From contig JAJUGC010000058.1 in assembly GCA_029268325.1 (NCBI GenBank), forward strand, positions 1 to 9,301: a stretch of 9,301 bases of DNA. The letters run 5' to 3'. The stretch's first letter is position 1, and each line of letters opens with the position of its first letter. Positions 1 to 6,703 of this stretch are shown piece by piece. Source of the stretch: Gammaproteobacteria bacterium. Its GTDB lineage: Bacteria > Pseudomonadota > Gammaproteobacteria > Pseudomonadales > Oleiphilaceae. A model generated the notes under the pieces. The model had not been told where the DNA came from. It did not search any database and saw only the letters and a program-made list of their open reading frames with translations. A program made the position numbers and the translations under genes.

Positions 1-2195
1 CCATCGAGGAGGTTCGGGGCGGGGAAACCATCACAGACCCGGGTGCTGAGGAAAGCCGTCAAGCCCTGGAGCGCTTTACCGTTGACCTGACGGAGAAGGC
101 CGCCCAAGGCAAACTGGATCCGGTGATCGGCCGGGACGACGAGATTCGCCGTACCATCCAGGTGCTCCAGCGCCGCCGTAAAAACAACCCGGTGCTGATT
201 GGTGAACCTGGCGTGGGAAAGACCGCCATCGTGGAAGGGCTTGCCCAGCGAATCATCAACGGCGAAGTGCCGGAGGGCCTGAAGAACAAGCGGGTCCTGG
301 CCCTGGACATGGGGGCCCTGATCGCCGGTGCCAAATTCCGGGGCGAGTTCGAGGAGCGCCTGAAGGCCGTGCTCAACGAGCTTTCCAAACAGGAAGGCCA
401 GATCATCCTGTTTATCGACGAGCTGCATACCATGGTGGGTGCCGGTAAGGCCGAGGGATCCATGGATGCGGGTAACATGCTGAAACCGGCTCTGGCCCGC
501 GGTGAGCTGCACTGTGTGGGGGCTACCACACTGGATGAGTACCGGGAGTATGTGGAAAAGGACGCCGCCCTGGAGCGCCGCTTCCAAAAGGTGCTGGTGA
601 GCGAGCCCAATGTTGAAGATACGGTTGCGATTTTGCGGGGACTCAAGGAACGCTATGAAGTGCACCATGGGGTCGAGATTACCGATGGCGCCATCATTGC
701 CGCGGCCAAACTCTCCCATCGCTATATCGCGGACCGTCAGTTGCCGGACAAGGCGATCGACCTGGTGGATGAGGCGGCCAGCCAGATCCGTATGGAGATG
801 GACTCCAAACCTGAACCCCTGGACCGGCTGGAACGTCGCCTGATCCAGTTGAAGATGCAGCGGGAGGCCCTGAAGAAGGAAACCGATGAAGCTTCCAAGA
901 AACGGCTGGAAGAGCTGAACGAGACCATCGAGAAGCACGAAAAGGAATACGCCGACCTGGAAGAGGTCTGGGTTTCCGAAAAAGCGGCTCTGCAAGGTTC
1001 CCAGAAGATCAAGAGCGAACTGGAGCAGGCTCGGGTCGAATTGGATCACGCTCGTCGCGCCGGTGACCTTACCCGGATGTCGGAACTACAGTATGGCCGG
1101 ATTCCGGAGTTGGAGCGCAAGCTGGATATGGCCAGCCAGGCAGAGATGATGGAAGTCACTCTGTTGCGCAACAAGGTGACCGAGGAAGAAATCGCCGAAG
1201 TGGTATCCAAGTGGACGGGCATTCCGGTCTCCAAGATGATGGAAGGCGAGCGGGAGAAACTGCTGCGCATGGAAGAGGCCCTCCATCAGCGGGTGATTGG
1301 TCAGGACGAAGCGGTGCGCGCAGTTTCCAATGCGGTACGCCGCTCCCGGGCAGGGCTGGCCGACCCCAACCGGCCCAATGGTTCTTTCCTGTTCCTTGGC
1401 CCGACCGGGGTGGGTAAGACCGAGCTCTGTAAGGCACTGGCCAGTTTCCTGTTCGATACCGATGAAGCCATGGTGCGGATTGATATGTCCGAGTTCATGG
1501 AGAAGCACTCCGTGTCCCGGCTGATCGGTGCGCCTCCCGGCTACGTGGGCTATGAAGAGGGTGGTTACCTGACCGAGGCGGTGCGTCGCAAGCCCTATTC
1601 CGTACTGCTGCTCGATGAGGTGGAAAAGGCTCATCCGGATGTGTTCAACATCCTGTTGCAGGTATTGGAAGATGGCCGGCTGACGGACGGGCAGGGGCGC
1701 ACGGTGGACTTTAAGAACACAGTGATTGTGATGACCTCCAACCTGGGTTCTGATCTGATCCAGACCCTGGGACCGGCCGATGAGAACTATCAGGAGATCC
1801 GATCAGCGGTTCTTGAGGTGGTGGGGCGCCATTTCCGTCCGGAGTTTATCAACCGGATTGACGAGGTGGTGGTGTTCCATCCGCTGCAAGCCGAGCAGAT
1901 CAAGGGAATTGCCAGCATCCAGTTGAAACTGCTGAACAAGCGCCTGAAAGAGCAGGAACTCAGTCTGGAGCTGACGCCCGAGGCGATGGAAAAACTGGCC
2001 ACGATCGGGTTCGATCCGGTGTATGGCGCACGTCCCCTCAAGCGGGCCATTCAGCAATGGGTGGAAAACCCGCTGGCCCAGCAGCTGCTGCAAGGGCAGT
2101 TCCAGCGGGGAGATGTCATCCAGGGCACTGTGGAAGATGGAGAGATCCGCTTCCGGGCCGCTCCGGCTCAGGAAGTCGCTCCGGCTCAGGAATAA
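1..2195 (+). CDS. clpB: ATP-dependent disaggregase ClpB (5' end cut by window)
   Basis: ClpB is a cytoplasmic Hsp100 hexamer that works with DnaK to pull proteins out of aggregates. The frame is open from the first base; complete codons begin at position 3, giving 730 residues. Aligned by motif to E. coli ClpB (857 aa), fragment residue 1 corresponds to about residue 140, so only the N-terminal domain is missing. Visible landmarks (fragment numbering): Walker A1 GEPGVGKT 67-74; Walker B1 DE 139-140; arginine fingers R192-R193; coiled-coil middle domain about 271-391; Walker A2 GPTGVGKT 466-473; second pore loop GYVGY with Y514; Walker B2 E539; sensor-2 GARPLKR from about 675. All catalytic residues are intact. 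The first pore loop has Phe112 where E. coli has Tyr251, a conservative aromatic change. The C-terminus is slightly extended by a duplicated Ala-Pro-Ala-Gln-Glu. The promoter and true start lie outside the window. Identity is secure. Confidence 0.98.
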   Translation, partial: IEEVRGGETITDPGAEESRQALERFTVDLTEKAAQGKLDPVIGRDDEIRRTIQVLQRRRKNNPVLIGEPGVGKTAIVEGLAQRIINGEVPEGLKNKRVLALDMGALIAGAKFRGEFEERLKAVLNELSKQEGQIILFIDELHTMVGAGKAEGSMDAGNMLKPALARGELHCVGATTLDEYREYVEKDAALERRFQKVLVSEPNVEDTVAILRGLKERYEVHHGVEITDGAIIAAAKLSHRYIADRQLPDKAIDLVDEAASQIRMEMDSKPEPLDRLERRLIQLKMQREALKKETDEASKKRLEELNETIEKHEKEYADLEEVWVSEKAALQGSQKIKSELEQARVELDHARRAGDLTRMSELQYGRIPELERKLDMASQAEMMEVTLLRNKVTEEEIAEVVSKWTGIPVSKMMEGEREKLLRMEEALHQRVIGQDEAVRAVSNAVRRSRAGLADPNRPNGSFLFLGPTGVGKTELCKALASFLFDTDEAMVRIDMSEFMEKHSVSRLIGAPPGYVGYEEGGYLTEAVRRKPYSVLLLDEVEKAHPDVFNILLQVLEDGRLTDGQGRTVDFKNTVIVMTSNLGSDLIQTLGPADENYQEIRSAVLEVVGRHFRPEFINRIDEVVVFHPLQAEQIKGIASIQLKLLNKRLKEQELSLELTPEAMEKLATIGFDPVYGARPLKRAIQQWVENPLAQQLLQGQFQRGDVIQGTVEDGEIRFRAAPAQEVAPAQE
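2160..2192 (+). repeat. 15-bp direct repeat in the 3' end of clpB
   Basis: GCTCCGGCTCAGGAA occurs at 2160-2174 and again at 2178-2192, separated by one GTC codon, directly before the TAA stop. The two copies are identical at the DNA level, so the ClpB tail reads APAQE-V-APAQE. This looks like a recent in-frame duplication of 18 bp. Confidence 0.9.
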
Positions 2196-2230
2196 GGGCC
2201 AGCCCGGACTGTCTGTCCGGAGCTTCAACT

Positions 2231-2264
2231 AAAAAAGAAGGCCGCAATTGCGGCCTTCTTTTTT
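2231..2264. terminator. Bidirectional intrinsic terminator between clpB and the DUF481 gene
   Basis: The 34 bases form a perfect palindrome: A6, then GAAGGCCGCAA, its exact complement, then T6. On the + strand this is a GC-rich hairpin ending in six T, 36 bases past the clpB stop. By symmetry it gives the same structure on the - strand, 47 bases past the stop of the leftward gene. It should end both converging transcripts. Confidence 0.93.
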
Positions 2265-2311
2265 GCTTGCCGGTCTGCAAATACTGGAAATAGGGGGGGG
2301 CTTGCAGCGAA

Positions 2312-3115
2312 TTAGAGGGTATAGATCAAGGTAACCGAAGTTTCTGTGTCGGTAGACTTCTTACCGGAGGGCGGCTCCTTCAGGTAACGCAGGTTCACCG
2401 CCAACTTCATGGCCAGGGAGTGCACCAGATTGGCCACCAGGGCCGACTCCGACTCGGCAATAAAGTTGTTGTCACCCAGTACACTGGTTTCCGTACTGAA
2501 GGACTGGTCAAAACGGGCGCCAGCACTCAACGGATACATGAACCGGCCCGCCACCCGGATAATGCCGGCCTCTTCCGTATTGTCTTCGCCGGGCTCCAAC
2601 TGGCTGGAACGTATTTTGGCGAAGCGGTAACCGGGACCAGCTTCCAGTTCGAGAAAGGCATGGTCATCGCTATAGGGCAGGCTGCGCTCCCAGGCCCGGA
2701 AGCCATAACCGAGGGAGGTGGTAAGCTCATAGCTGTAACCGCTAAAGCGGTCATCAACCCCGGCCAAGCGCCCAAACAGGTAGCTGCCATCATTCAAAAG
2801 CTTGTAGTCGCTTTTGGCTGAGGCCCGGTAACGTTCCGCAGTGGCTTTGTCCCGATCGTTGGAAGAGAAGGCTTCCAGGTTGTAGGTGTTACGCCACTTG
2901 GCGAGATCCTGGGTGGCATCGAGCCGGCCCTTCAAGCTTTCCTTTTCCGTATTGCCACTGGTGAGCAAGAGCCCTAGTTCGATGGTGGCAAGCCAGGTGG
3001 GAATGGGCTCATCTTCGTAAAGGAAGTCGCCCTCGAAATACTCCACTTCTTCCTGTGCCAGGGCCGGAGCTGCTGTGGTCGTCAGTCCCAGGAAAATCAG
3101 TAAGGATCTTTTCAT
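2312..3115 (-). CDS. DUF481 family outer-membrane protein (YdiY-like)
   Basis: The 267-residue product starts with a clear Sec signal peptide: MKR, a hydrophobic stretch, and ALA/Q with cleavage expected after residue 20. Residues from about 42 onward match the DUF481 family by memory of its pattern: LTSGNTE, a segment around TAERYRAS (about 93-100), DDRFSGYSYELT, GYGFRAW, an EAGPGYRF strand and a closing KKSTDTETSVTLIYTL strand. Alternating polar/hydrophobic strands with aromatic residues suggest an outer-membrane beta-barrel. E. coli YdiY is annotated as a salt-induced outer-membrane protein, but the family's function is unproven. The last residue is Leu, not the Phe or Tyr usual for barrels. 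GGAG lies 6 bases before ATG, supporting this start. It is transcribed toward clpB and shares the terminator at 2231-2264. I found no convincing promoter. Confidence 0.88.
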   Translation of the reverse strand: MKRSLLIFLGLTTTAAPALAQEEVEYFEGDFLYEDEPIPTWLATIELGLLLTSGNTEKESLKGRLDATQDLAKWRNTYNLEAFSSNDRDKATAERYRASAKSDYKLLNDGSYLFGRLAGVDDRFSGYSYELTTSLGYGFRAWERSLPYSDDHAFLELEAGPGYRFAKIRSSQLEPGEDNTEEAGIIRVAGRFMYPLSAGARFDQSFSTETSVLGDNNFIAESESALVANLVHSLAMKLAVNLRYLKEPPSGKKSTDTETSVTLIYTL

Positions 3116-3425
3116 GCTTTACTCCACATGGTGAATGGCGCTCCCCACGGCGTGCTTTGTCGATTCATATGGCCGCCGTTTGCTGATGCTCACTGTGCGC
3201 TGATATGGATAGATGAAACGGCTGGGGGAGTTGAGGATTCGGGCGCGTATTTTGCCATGGCTCCCCTGTGGGAACCATGAAAAGCATCTGTTTCTGTGAA
3301 GTGTGAAGGAGAAGCAGGCCCGCCTTCCTCATGCACTAGGCGGGCTCCGCTTGGACTCAAGGTGTGCAGGGGGATCCCCTTCGGAAGTTATCCGTGGGAA
3401 AGGTCGGAAACCAGAGGGTGGGTGA
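3116..3425. other. 310-base non-coding gap between two leftward genes
   Basis: No supportable gene lies here. It must hold the promoter of the DUF481 gene, but no -10/-35 pair on the - strand is convincing. It contains several short inverted repeats: CATGG/CCATG around CCCC/GGG (3256-3279), a longer imperfect hairpin (3312-3352), and the self-complementary GGGGATCCCC (3370-3379). The only open frame on the + strand has atypical composition and runs into the opposite-strand gene. Confidence 0.6.
3312..3352 (-). terminator. Candidate terminator for the DUF4124 gene
   Basis: GCCCGCCT (3318-3325) pairs exactly with AGGCGGGC (3338-3345) over a 12-base loop, and an outer AAGC/GCTT (3312-3315 with 3349-3352) extends the stem past an internal mismatch. 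On the - strand, past the end of the DUF4124 gene, the hairpin is followed by a pyrimidine-rich run rather than a clean T-tract. Termination is plausible but not certain. Confidence 0.4.
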
Positions 3426-3863
3426 CTAGCAGTTGTCCGCAGCGATCTGCTGGTATCTTTCCCGCGTCTCTACAATCTCTTCCGGGGTGAGATAGCGCAG
3501 GTTGCCATTTTCCTCGACTCTCACCCGAGTATGATTGGTAAGGGTTTCCAGGCCCCGTTGGGCGGCCTCGCAGGCTGCTTTACGCCGCTGCTGTTCTTCG
3601 GCGGCCTCGGCGGCTTGCGCTTGGGCGATCTGGTCAGCTTCCTGTTGGCGGTTCAACTCGTCGAGCTGGGCGTACGGATCAGGAGCGGTGGAGGTCGCCT
3701 TGCCGGACTTCACCGACAGGGTTTGTGCCTGGGAGTGGGGCTTCTTATCGGAATAGTGGACGGTGCCGTGCTCGTCGACCCATTTATAAACACTGTCAGC
3801 AAGCAGCCCGGTACATGGCAGCGCCAACAAGCCCAATGAAAGTAACAGTTTCAGTTTTTTCAT
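3426..3863 (-). CDS. DUF4124 domain-containing exported protein
   Basis: The product is 145 residues. A signal peptide (MKKLK then a Leu-rich core) should be cut after Ala22. It is followed by the DUF4124 signature VYKWVDEHGTVHYSDKKP (about 25-42), a short Ala/Gln/Glu-rich helical stretch (about 70-98) and a C-terminal segment with NLRYLTPEE and a final Cys. The cysteine at 17 lacks a proper lipobox, so it is probably periplasmic rather than a lipoprotein. DUF4124 proteins are common in gammaproteobacteria and have no established function. The frame stays open 47 codons further upstream, but I chose ATG 3863 because the signal peptide begins exactly there and GAGGAA lies 9 bases before it. 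No obvious functional partner is adjacent. Confidence 0.85.
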   Translation of the reverse strand: MKKLKLLLSLGLLALPCTGLLADSVYKWVDEHGTVHYSDKKPHSQAQTLSVKSGKATSTAPDPYAQLDELNRQQEADQIAQAQAAEAAEEQQRRKAACEAAQRGLETLTNHTRVRVEENGNLRYLTPEEIVETRERYQQIAADNC

Positions 3864-4053
3864 AATCCCTAGTTCCTCGATATGACGCAGGCTGTACAGC
3901 GCAACCCTGGTTGCAAAGCGCAAAGTCACATTCGGACCGCCCCCGCTTTTGCCGGGCTCGCTTTTTGGAAAGGCCCCGGGCTGACTTCCCGGGCCGAGAT
4001 CCATGGGGATAAGCCCCGATGGATGATGCTCGCCAAGGCTCTTAGAATAACTA
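3864..4053. other. Left half of the divergent region: DUF4124 leader with hairpins
   Basis: No supportable gene. If the - strand promoter at 4050-4078 is real, this is a leader of about 180 bases for the DUF4124 gene. It holds several inverted repeats: GCAAC/GTTGC (3901-3914); two CCCGGG blocks (3975-3980 and 3988-3993) inside a GGCCCGGG-type stem; and CCATGGGG/CCCC-ATGG with a 5-base loop and one bulge (4001-4022). Their roles are unknown. Confidence 0.45.
3873..3878 (-). promoter_or_regulatory. Ribosome binding site deciding the DUF4124 start
   Basis: Read on the - strand, GAGGAA sits 9 bases before the ATG at 3863. This supports that ATG over the upstream in-frame one at 4004, whose extra residues do not look like part of an exported protein. 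Confidence 0.65.
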
Positions 4054-4078
4054 TTGACACGCCTGGGAAGGATGTCAA
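4050..4078 (-). promoter_or_regulatory. Candidate leftward sigma70 promoter for the DUF4124 gene
   Basis: On the - strand, a perfect TTGACA (complement of 4073-4078), a 17-base spacer and AATAGT (complement of 4050-4055, four of six matches to TATAAT). Transcription would start near 4043. It overlaps the opposed ilv promoter almost completely. The weak -10 keeps confidence moderate. Confidence 0.45.
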
Positions 4079-4081
4079 AAT
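4054..4081 (+). promoter_or_regulatory. Candidate sigma70 promoter of the ilvIHC operon
   Basis: A perfect TTGACA (4054-4059), a 16-base spacer and CAAAAT (4076-4081, four of six matches). The predicted start is near 4088, leaving a leader of about 300 bases before ilvI. I saw no better promoter nearer the gene; a TTGGGC/CATAAC pair at 4301-4330 is weaker. Confidence 0.5.
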
Positions 4082-4087
4082 TGTCGA

Positions 4088-4387
4088 TTGCCTAGGTGAT
4101 GAGGGCGACTGCTGCATATTACCCCCGTGCAGTCCTTCCCTTGGAGTAAACCACACATATCTGCATTTGCAAGCTGGCGGCGTCACAACACGCCACAGAA
4201 GGATTGCTTGAGCGCGTACAACGCATGTCCAAGCAAGTCAAAGAGATGACCTCTCGCGATGACTAAGGCTGGTGTGGCAAGTCTTTCTGAACCTCATGGT
4301 TTGGGCGGGCCTTTTCGGTTATTCCATAACCCCTTTCGTACGCGCAGGCTGCGCACGAAAGATACGCGAAAGAGAGGATATTAAACC
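4088..4387 (+). promoter_or_regulatory. Long structured 5' leader of ilvI
   Basis: This region has no supportable gene but carries a series of inverted repeats: GGCGT/ACGCC (4179-4194); TTGCTTG/CAAGCAA (4204-4210 with 4230-4236), enclosing GCGT/ACGC; AACC/GGTT (4290-4301); GGTTAT/ATAACC (4317-4331); and the strong hairpin at 4334-4360. Small frames exist at 4099-4149 (16 codons, ending AVLPLE) and 4225-4266 (13 codons), neither with a good ribosome site or a clear run of Val/Leu/Ile codons. I see no GC hairpin followed by a T-tract, so classical attenuation is not evident. Its length and structure still suggest post-transcriptional control. Confidence 0.45.
4334..4360 (+). promoter_or_regulatory. 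Hairpin just upstream of the ilvI ribosome binding site
   Basis: TTTCGT (4334-4339) pairs with ACGAAA (4355-4360), and GCGCA (4342-4346) pairs with TGCGC (4350-4354) over a GGC loop, with a 2-base bulge. It ends 10 bases before the AGAGAGG ribosome site. It lacks a T-tract, so it is not a terminator; it could affect mRNA stability or ribosome access. Confidence 0.6.
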
Positions 4388-6109
4388 GTGGAGTTATTAT
4401 CAGGCGCAGACATGATCGTCCGATCCTTGCAGGATGAGGGCGTCGAGTATATCTATGGCTACCCCGGTGGTGCCGCGCTTCATATCTACGATGCATTGTT
4501 TCGTCAGGACAAAGTAAAGCACGTCCTGGTCCGCCATGAGCAGGCTGCTACCCATATGGCAGATGGCTATGCCCGTGCGACAGGCAAGGCCGGTGTGGTT
4601 CTGGTGACCTCCGGTCCGGGCGCGACCAACGCCGTTACCGGGATTGCCACAGCCTTTATGGACTCTATCCCCATGGTCGTGCTCTGTGGCCAGGTACCCA
4701 CGACCCTGATCGGTGAAGACGCCTTCCAGGAAACAGACATGATGGGCGTTTCCCGTCCTATCGTGAAGCACAACCTGAGTGTGCGTGACCCGCAGAAAAT
4801 CCCCGAAATTATCAAAACTGCTTTCTATCTGGCACAAAGCGGCCGTCCCGGACCCGTTGTGGTCGATATTCCCAAGGATATGACCACGCCCAACGAGCGT
4901 TACGAATACGTCTATCCGAAGAAGATCAAGCTGCGCTCCTACAACCCGCCCGTGCGCGGCCATGCCGGCCAAATCAAGAAAGCCGTCGACTTGATGCTGG
5001 CGGCCAAGCGCCCTGTGATCTACGCCGGTGGCGGTGTGATTCTGGGGCGGGCGTCTGCAGAGCTGACGGAAATGACCCGTCTGCTTGGTTTCCCCATTAC
5101 CAACACCCTGATGGGAATTGGTTGCTATCCTGCTACGGACAAACAGCACCTGGGCTGGCTGGGGATGCACGGCACCTATGAAGCCAACATGGCCATGCAC
5201 CACAGCGACCTGATTATCGCCATTGGTGCCCGCTTTGATGACCGGGTGACCAATGCCACTGAGAAGTTCTGTCCCGGTGCCAAAATCATCCACGTCGACA
5301 TCGACCCGGCGTCTATTTCCAAAACCGTTGAAGTGGATGTGCCCATTGTCGGACCGGTTGATTCGGTGCTGAAGGACATGCTGGCCCTGATCAAAGAGGC
5401 CAAGGCTGCCGTTGATGAGGATGCGCTGAGTGCCTGGTGGCGCCAGATCGATGAGTGGCGCAAGGTGCATGGCATGCGCTATCACAAGGATGAGAATGGC
5501 CCCATCAAACCTCAGGAAGTAATCGAGGCGCTGTATCAGGTGACCAAAGGCGATGCCTATGTTACCTCCGACGTAGGGCAGCACCAGATGTTTGCCGCCC
5601 AGTACTACAAATTTGACAAGCCAAACCGCTGGATCAACTCCGGTGGCCTGGGCACTATGGGCTTCGGCTTGCCGGCGGCCATGGGGATCAAGCTGAACTT
5701 CCCGGACGAAGAAGTTGTCTGCGTTACCGGCGAAGGCAGTATTCAGATGAATATTCAGGAGCTTTCCACCTGCAAGCAGTACGGCCTGCCGGTGAAGATC
5801 GTCAACCTGAATAACCAGGCTCTCGGCATGGTGAAGCAGTGGCAGGACATGAACTACGAGTCCCGTCACTCCCAGTCCTACATGGAGTCACTGCCTGACT
5901 TCATGAAGCTGGTCGATGCATACGGCCATGTGGGAATCACTGTGAAGAAGCGTGAAGAGCTGATTCCGGCGCTTGAAAAAGCCTTTGCCATGAAGGATCG
6001 GCTGGTGTTCCTGGATATCTATGTAGATCCGACCGAACACGTTTACCCGATGCAGGTTGCGCGGGGTTCCATGAAAGATATGTGGCTAAGCAAAACGGAG
6101 AGGGTCTGA
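4388..6109 (+). CDS. ilvI: Acetolactate synthase, large (catalytic) subunit
   Basis: This thiamine-diphosphate enzyme joins two pyruvates to 2-acetolactate (valine/leucine) or pyruvate and 2-oxobutyrate to 2-aceto-2-hydroxybutyrate (isoleucine). The 573 residues are full length. They show the N-terminal ThDP domain with catalytic Glu51 in RHEQAA, a middle domain (about 190-325, including GARFDDRV), and the C-terminal ThDP domain with SDVGQHQMF, the metal/diphosphate motif beginning GEGS at 448-451 and ending N475-N476, and Trp485 at the position targeted by AHAS herbicides. The start is GTG: an in-frame TAA at 4382-4384 rules out an earlier one, and AGAGAGG lies 10 bases upstream. Pseudomonas homologues begin very similarly. 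ilvH follows after 5 bases, so the subunits are co-translated. Whether to call it ilvI, ilvB or ilvG is naming only; adjacency to ilvH favours ilvI. Confidence 0.97.
   Translation: MELLSGADMIVRSLQDEGVEYIYGYPGGAALHIYDALFRQDKVKHVLVRHEQAATHMADGYARATGKAGVVLVTSGPGATNAVTGIATAFMDSIPMVVLCGQVPTTLIGEDAFQETDMMGVSRPIVKHNLSVRDPQKIPEIIKTAFYLAQSGRPGPVVVDIPKDMTTPNERYEYVYPKKIKLRSYNPPVRGHAGQIKKAVDLMLAAKRPVIYAGGGVILGRASAELTEMTRLLGFPITNTLMGIGCYPATDKQHLGWLGMHGTYEANMAMHHSDLIIAIGARFDDRVTNATEKFCPGAKIIHVDIDPASISKTVEVDVPIVGPVDSVLKDMLALIKEAKAAVDEDALSAWWRQIDEWRKVHGMRYHKDENGPIKPQEVIEALYQVTKGDAYVTSDVGQHQMFAAQYYKFDKPNRWINSGGLGTMGFGLPAAMGIKLNFPDEEVVCVTGEGSIQMNIQELSTCKQYGLPVKIVNLNNQALGMVKQWQDMNYESRHSQSYMESLPDFMKLVDAYGHVGITVKKREELIPALEKAFAMKDRLVFLDIYVDPTEHVYPMQVARGSMKDMWLSKTERV
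6097..6104 (+). promoter_or_regulatory. Ribosome binding site of ilvH, inside the end of ilvI
   Basis: GGAGAGGG, within the last codons of ilvI, places ATG 6115 about 11 bases downstream of its GAGG core. This decides the start against the in-frame GTG at 6082, which would add 11 residues not seen in the family. Confidence 0.8.
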
Positions 6110-6114
6110 TCAGC

Positions 6115-6606
6115 ATGCGTCGTATTATTTCTGTATTGCTTGAAAACGAACCCGGTGCTCTGTCGCGAGTCGTCGGTCTGTTCTCTCAGCGCAATTACAA
6201 CATTGAAACCCTAACGGTGGCTCCCACCGAGGATCCGACCCTGTCCCGTTTGACGGTGATGACGACCGGCTCCGATCGGGTGATCGAGCAGATTACCAAG
6301 CAGCTCAACAAGCTGATTGAAGTCGTGAAGCTAGTGGATCTGACCGAAGGTGCCCACATCGAGCGTGAGCTGATGCTGATCAAGGTCAAGGCGACGGGCT
6401 CGCAGCGTGCCGAGATCAAGCGCACCGTGGATATTTTCCGCGGCCAGATCGTCGATGTGACCAGCACCGTGTATACCGTGCAGTTGGTTGGCAATAGCGA
6501 TAAACTAGACGCTTTTATCCAGGCCATTGGCACCGGTTGCATCATGGAAGTGGTGCGTTCGGGAGTTTCGGGCATTGCCCGGGGTGAGAAGGTTCTGAGC
6601 CTGTAA
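6115..6606 (+). CDS. ilvH: Acetolactate synthase, small regulatory subunit
   Basis: IlvH binds IlvI, raises its activity and gives feedback inhibition by valine. The product is 163 residues, the same length as E. coli IlvH. An N-terminal ACT domain (about 1-76) begins MRRIISVLLENEPGALSRVVG; Asn11, Gly14 and Asn29, the positions tied to valine binding or valine resistance in E. coli IlvH, are all present, so feedback should be intact. The C-terminal ACT-like domain contains EIKRTVDIFRGQIVDV and KLDAFI. ATG 6115 is chosen over GTG 6082 because it matches the family start and has a good ribosome site. The gene follows ilvI by 5 bases and is followed by a 97-base gap before ilvC. Confidence 0.97.
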   Translation: MRRIISVLLENEPGALSRVVGLFSQRNYNIETLTVAPTEDPTLSRLTVMTTGSDRVIEQITKQLNKLIEVVKLVDLTEGAHIERELMLIKVKATGSQRAEIKRTVDIFRGQIVDVTSTVYTVQLVGNSDKLDAFIQAIGTGCIMEVVRSGVSGIARGEKVLSL

Positions 6607-6703
6607 GCGTGAGCCGCTCAGTGCTTGCCGGAAGAATTGTTTACGAATAGTCCTTTACAAAGCAGGAGCCGCGACAGGCGGCATCGACAAATAGGGGAAA
6701 ATC
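6607..6703 (+). other. ilvH-ilvC intergenic spacer with a small hairpin
   Basis: The 97 bases hold GCCGC/GCGGC (6668-6682) over a 5-base loop and, just before ilvC, AGGGG (6693-6697), a strong ribosome site 6 bases from ATG. No terminator with a T-tract and no clear promoter are visible, so ilvC is probably co-transcribed with ilvIH. The hairpin may mark mRNA processing or uneven expression. Confidence 0.55.

Noticed and set aside
1086..1634. A 182-codon open frame on the - strand opposite clpB
   Set aside because: It is a shadow of conserved ClpB coding sequence, with no independent support.
3370..3379. GGGGATCCCC as a possible operator or terminator
   Set aside because: A 10-base self-complementary site without a loop or T-tract can occur by chance in GC-rich DNA, and no promoter is beside it.
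3882..4211. A 109-codon open frame on the + strand across the divergent region
   Set aside because: It overlaps the start of the leftward DUF4124 gene's leader and both promoter candidates, has no good ribosome site, and its composition does not look like a protein.
4263..4496. A 77-codon open frame on the - strand overlapping the ilvI start
   Set aside because: It covers the ilvI ribosome site and first codons, is Arg/His-rich and has no family resemblance.
4400..5869. A 489-codon open frame on the - strand opposite ilvI
   Set aside because: ilvI is unambiguous and full length on the + strand. The antisense frame is rich in His, Gly and Asp in a way typical of the complement of biased codons, has no recognisable domain and no ribosome site.
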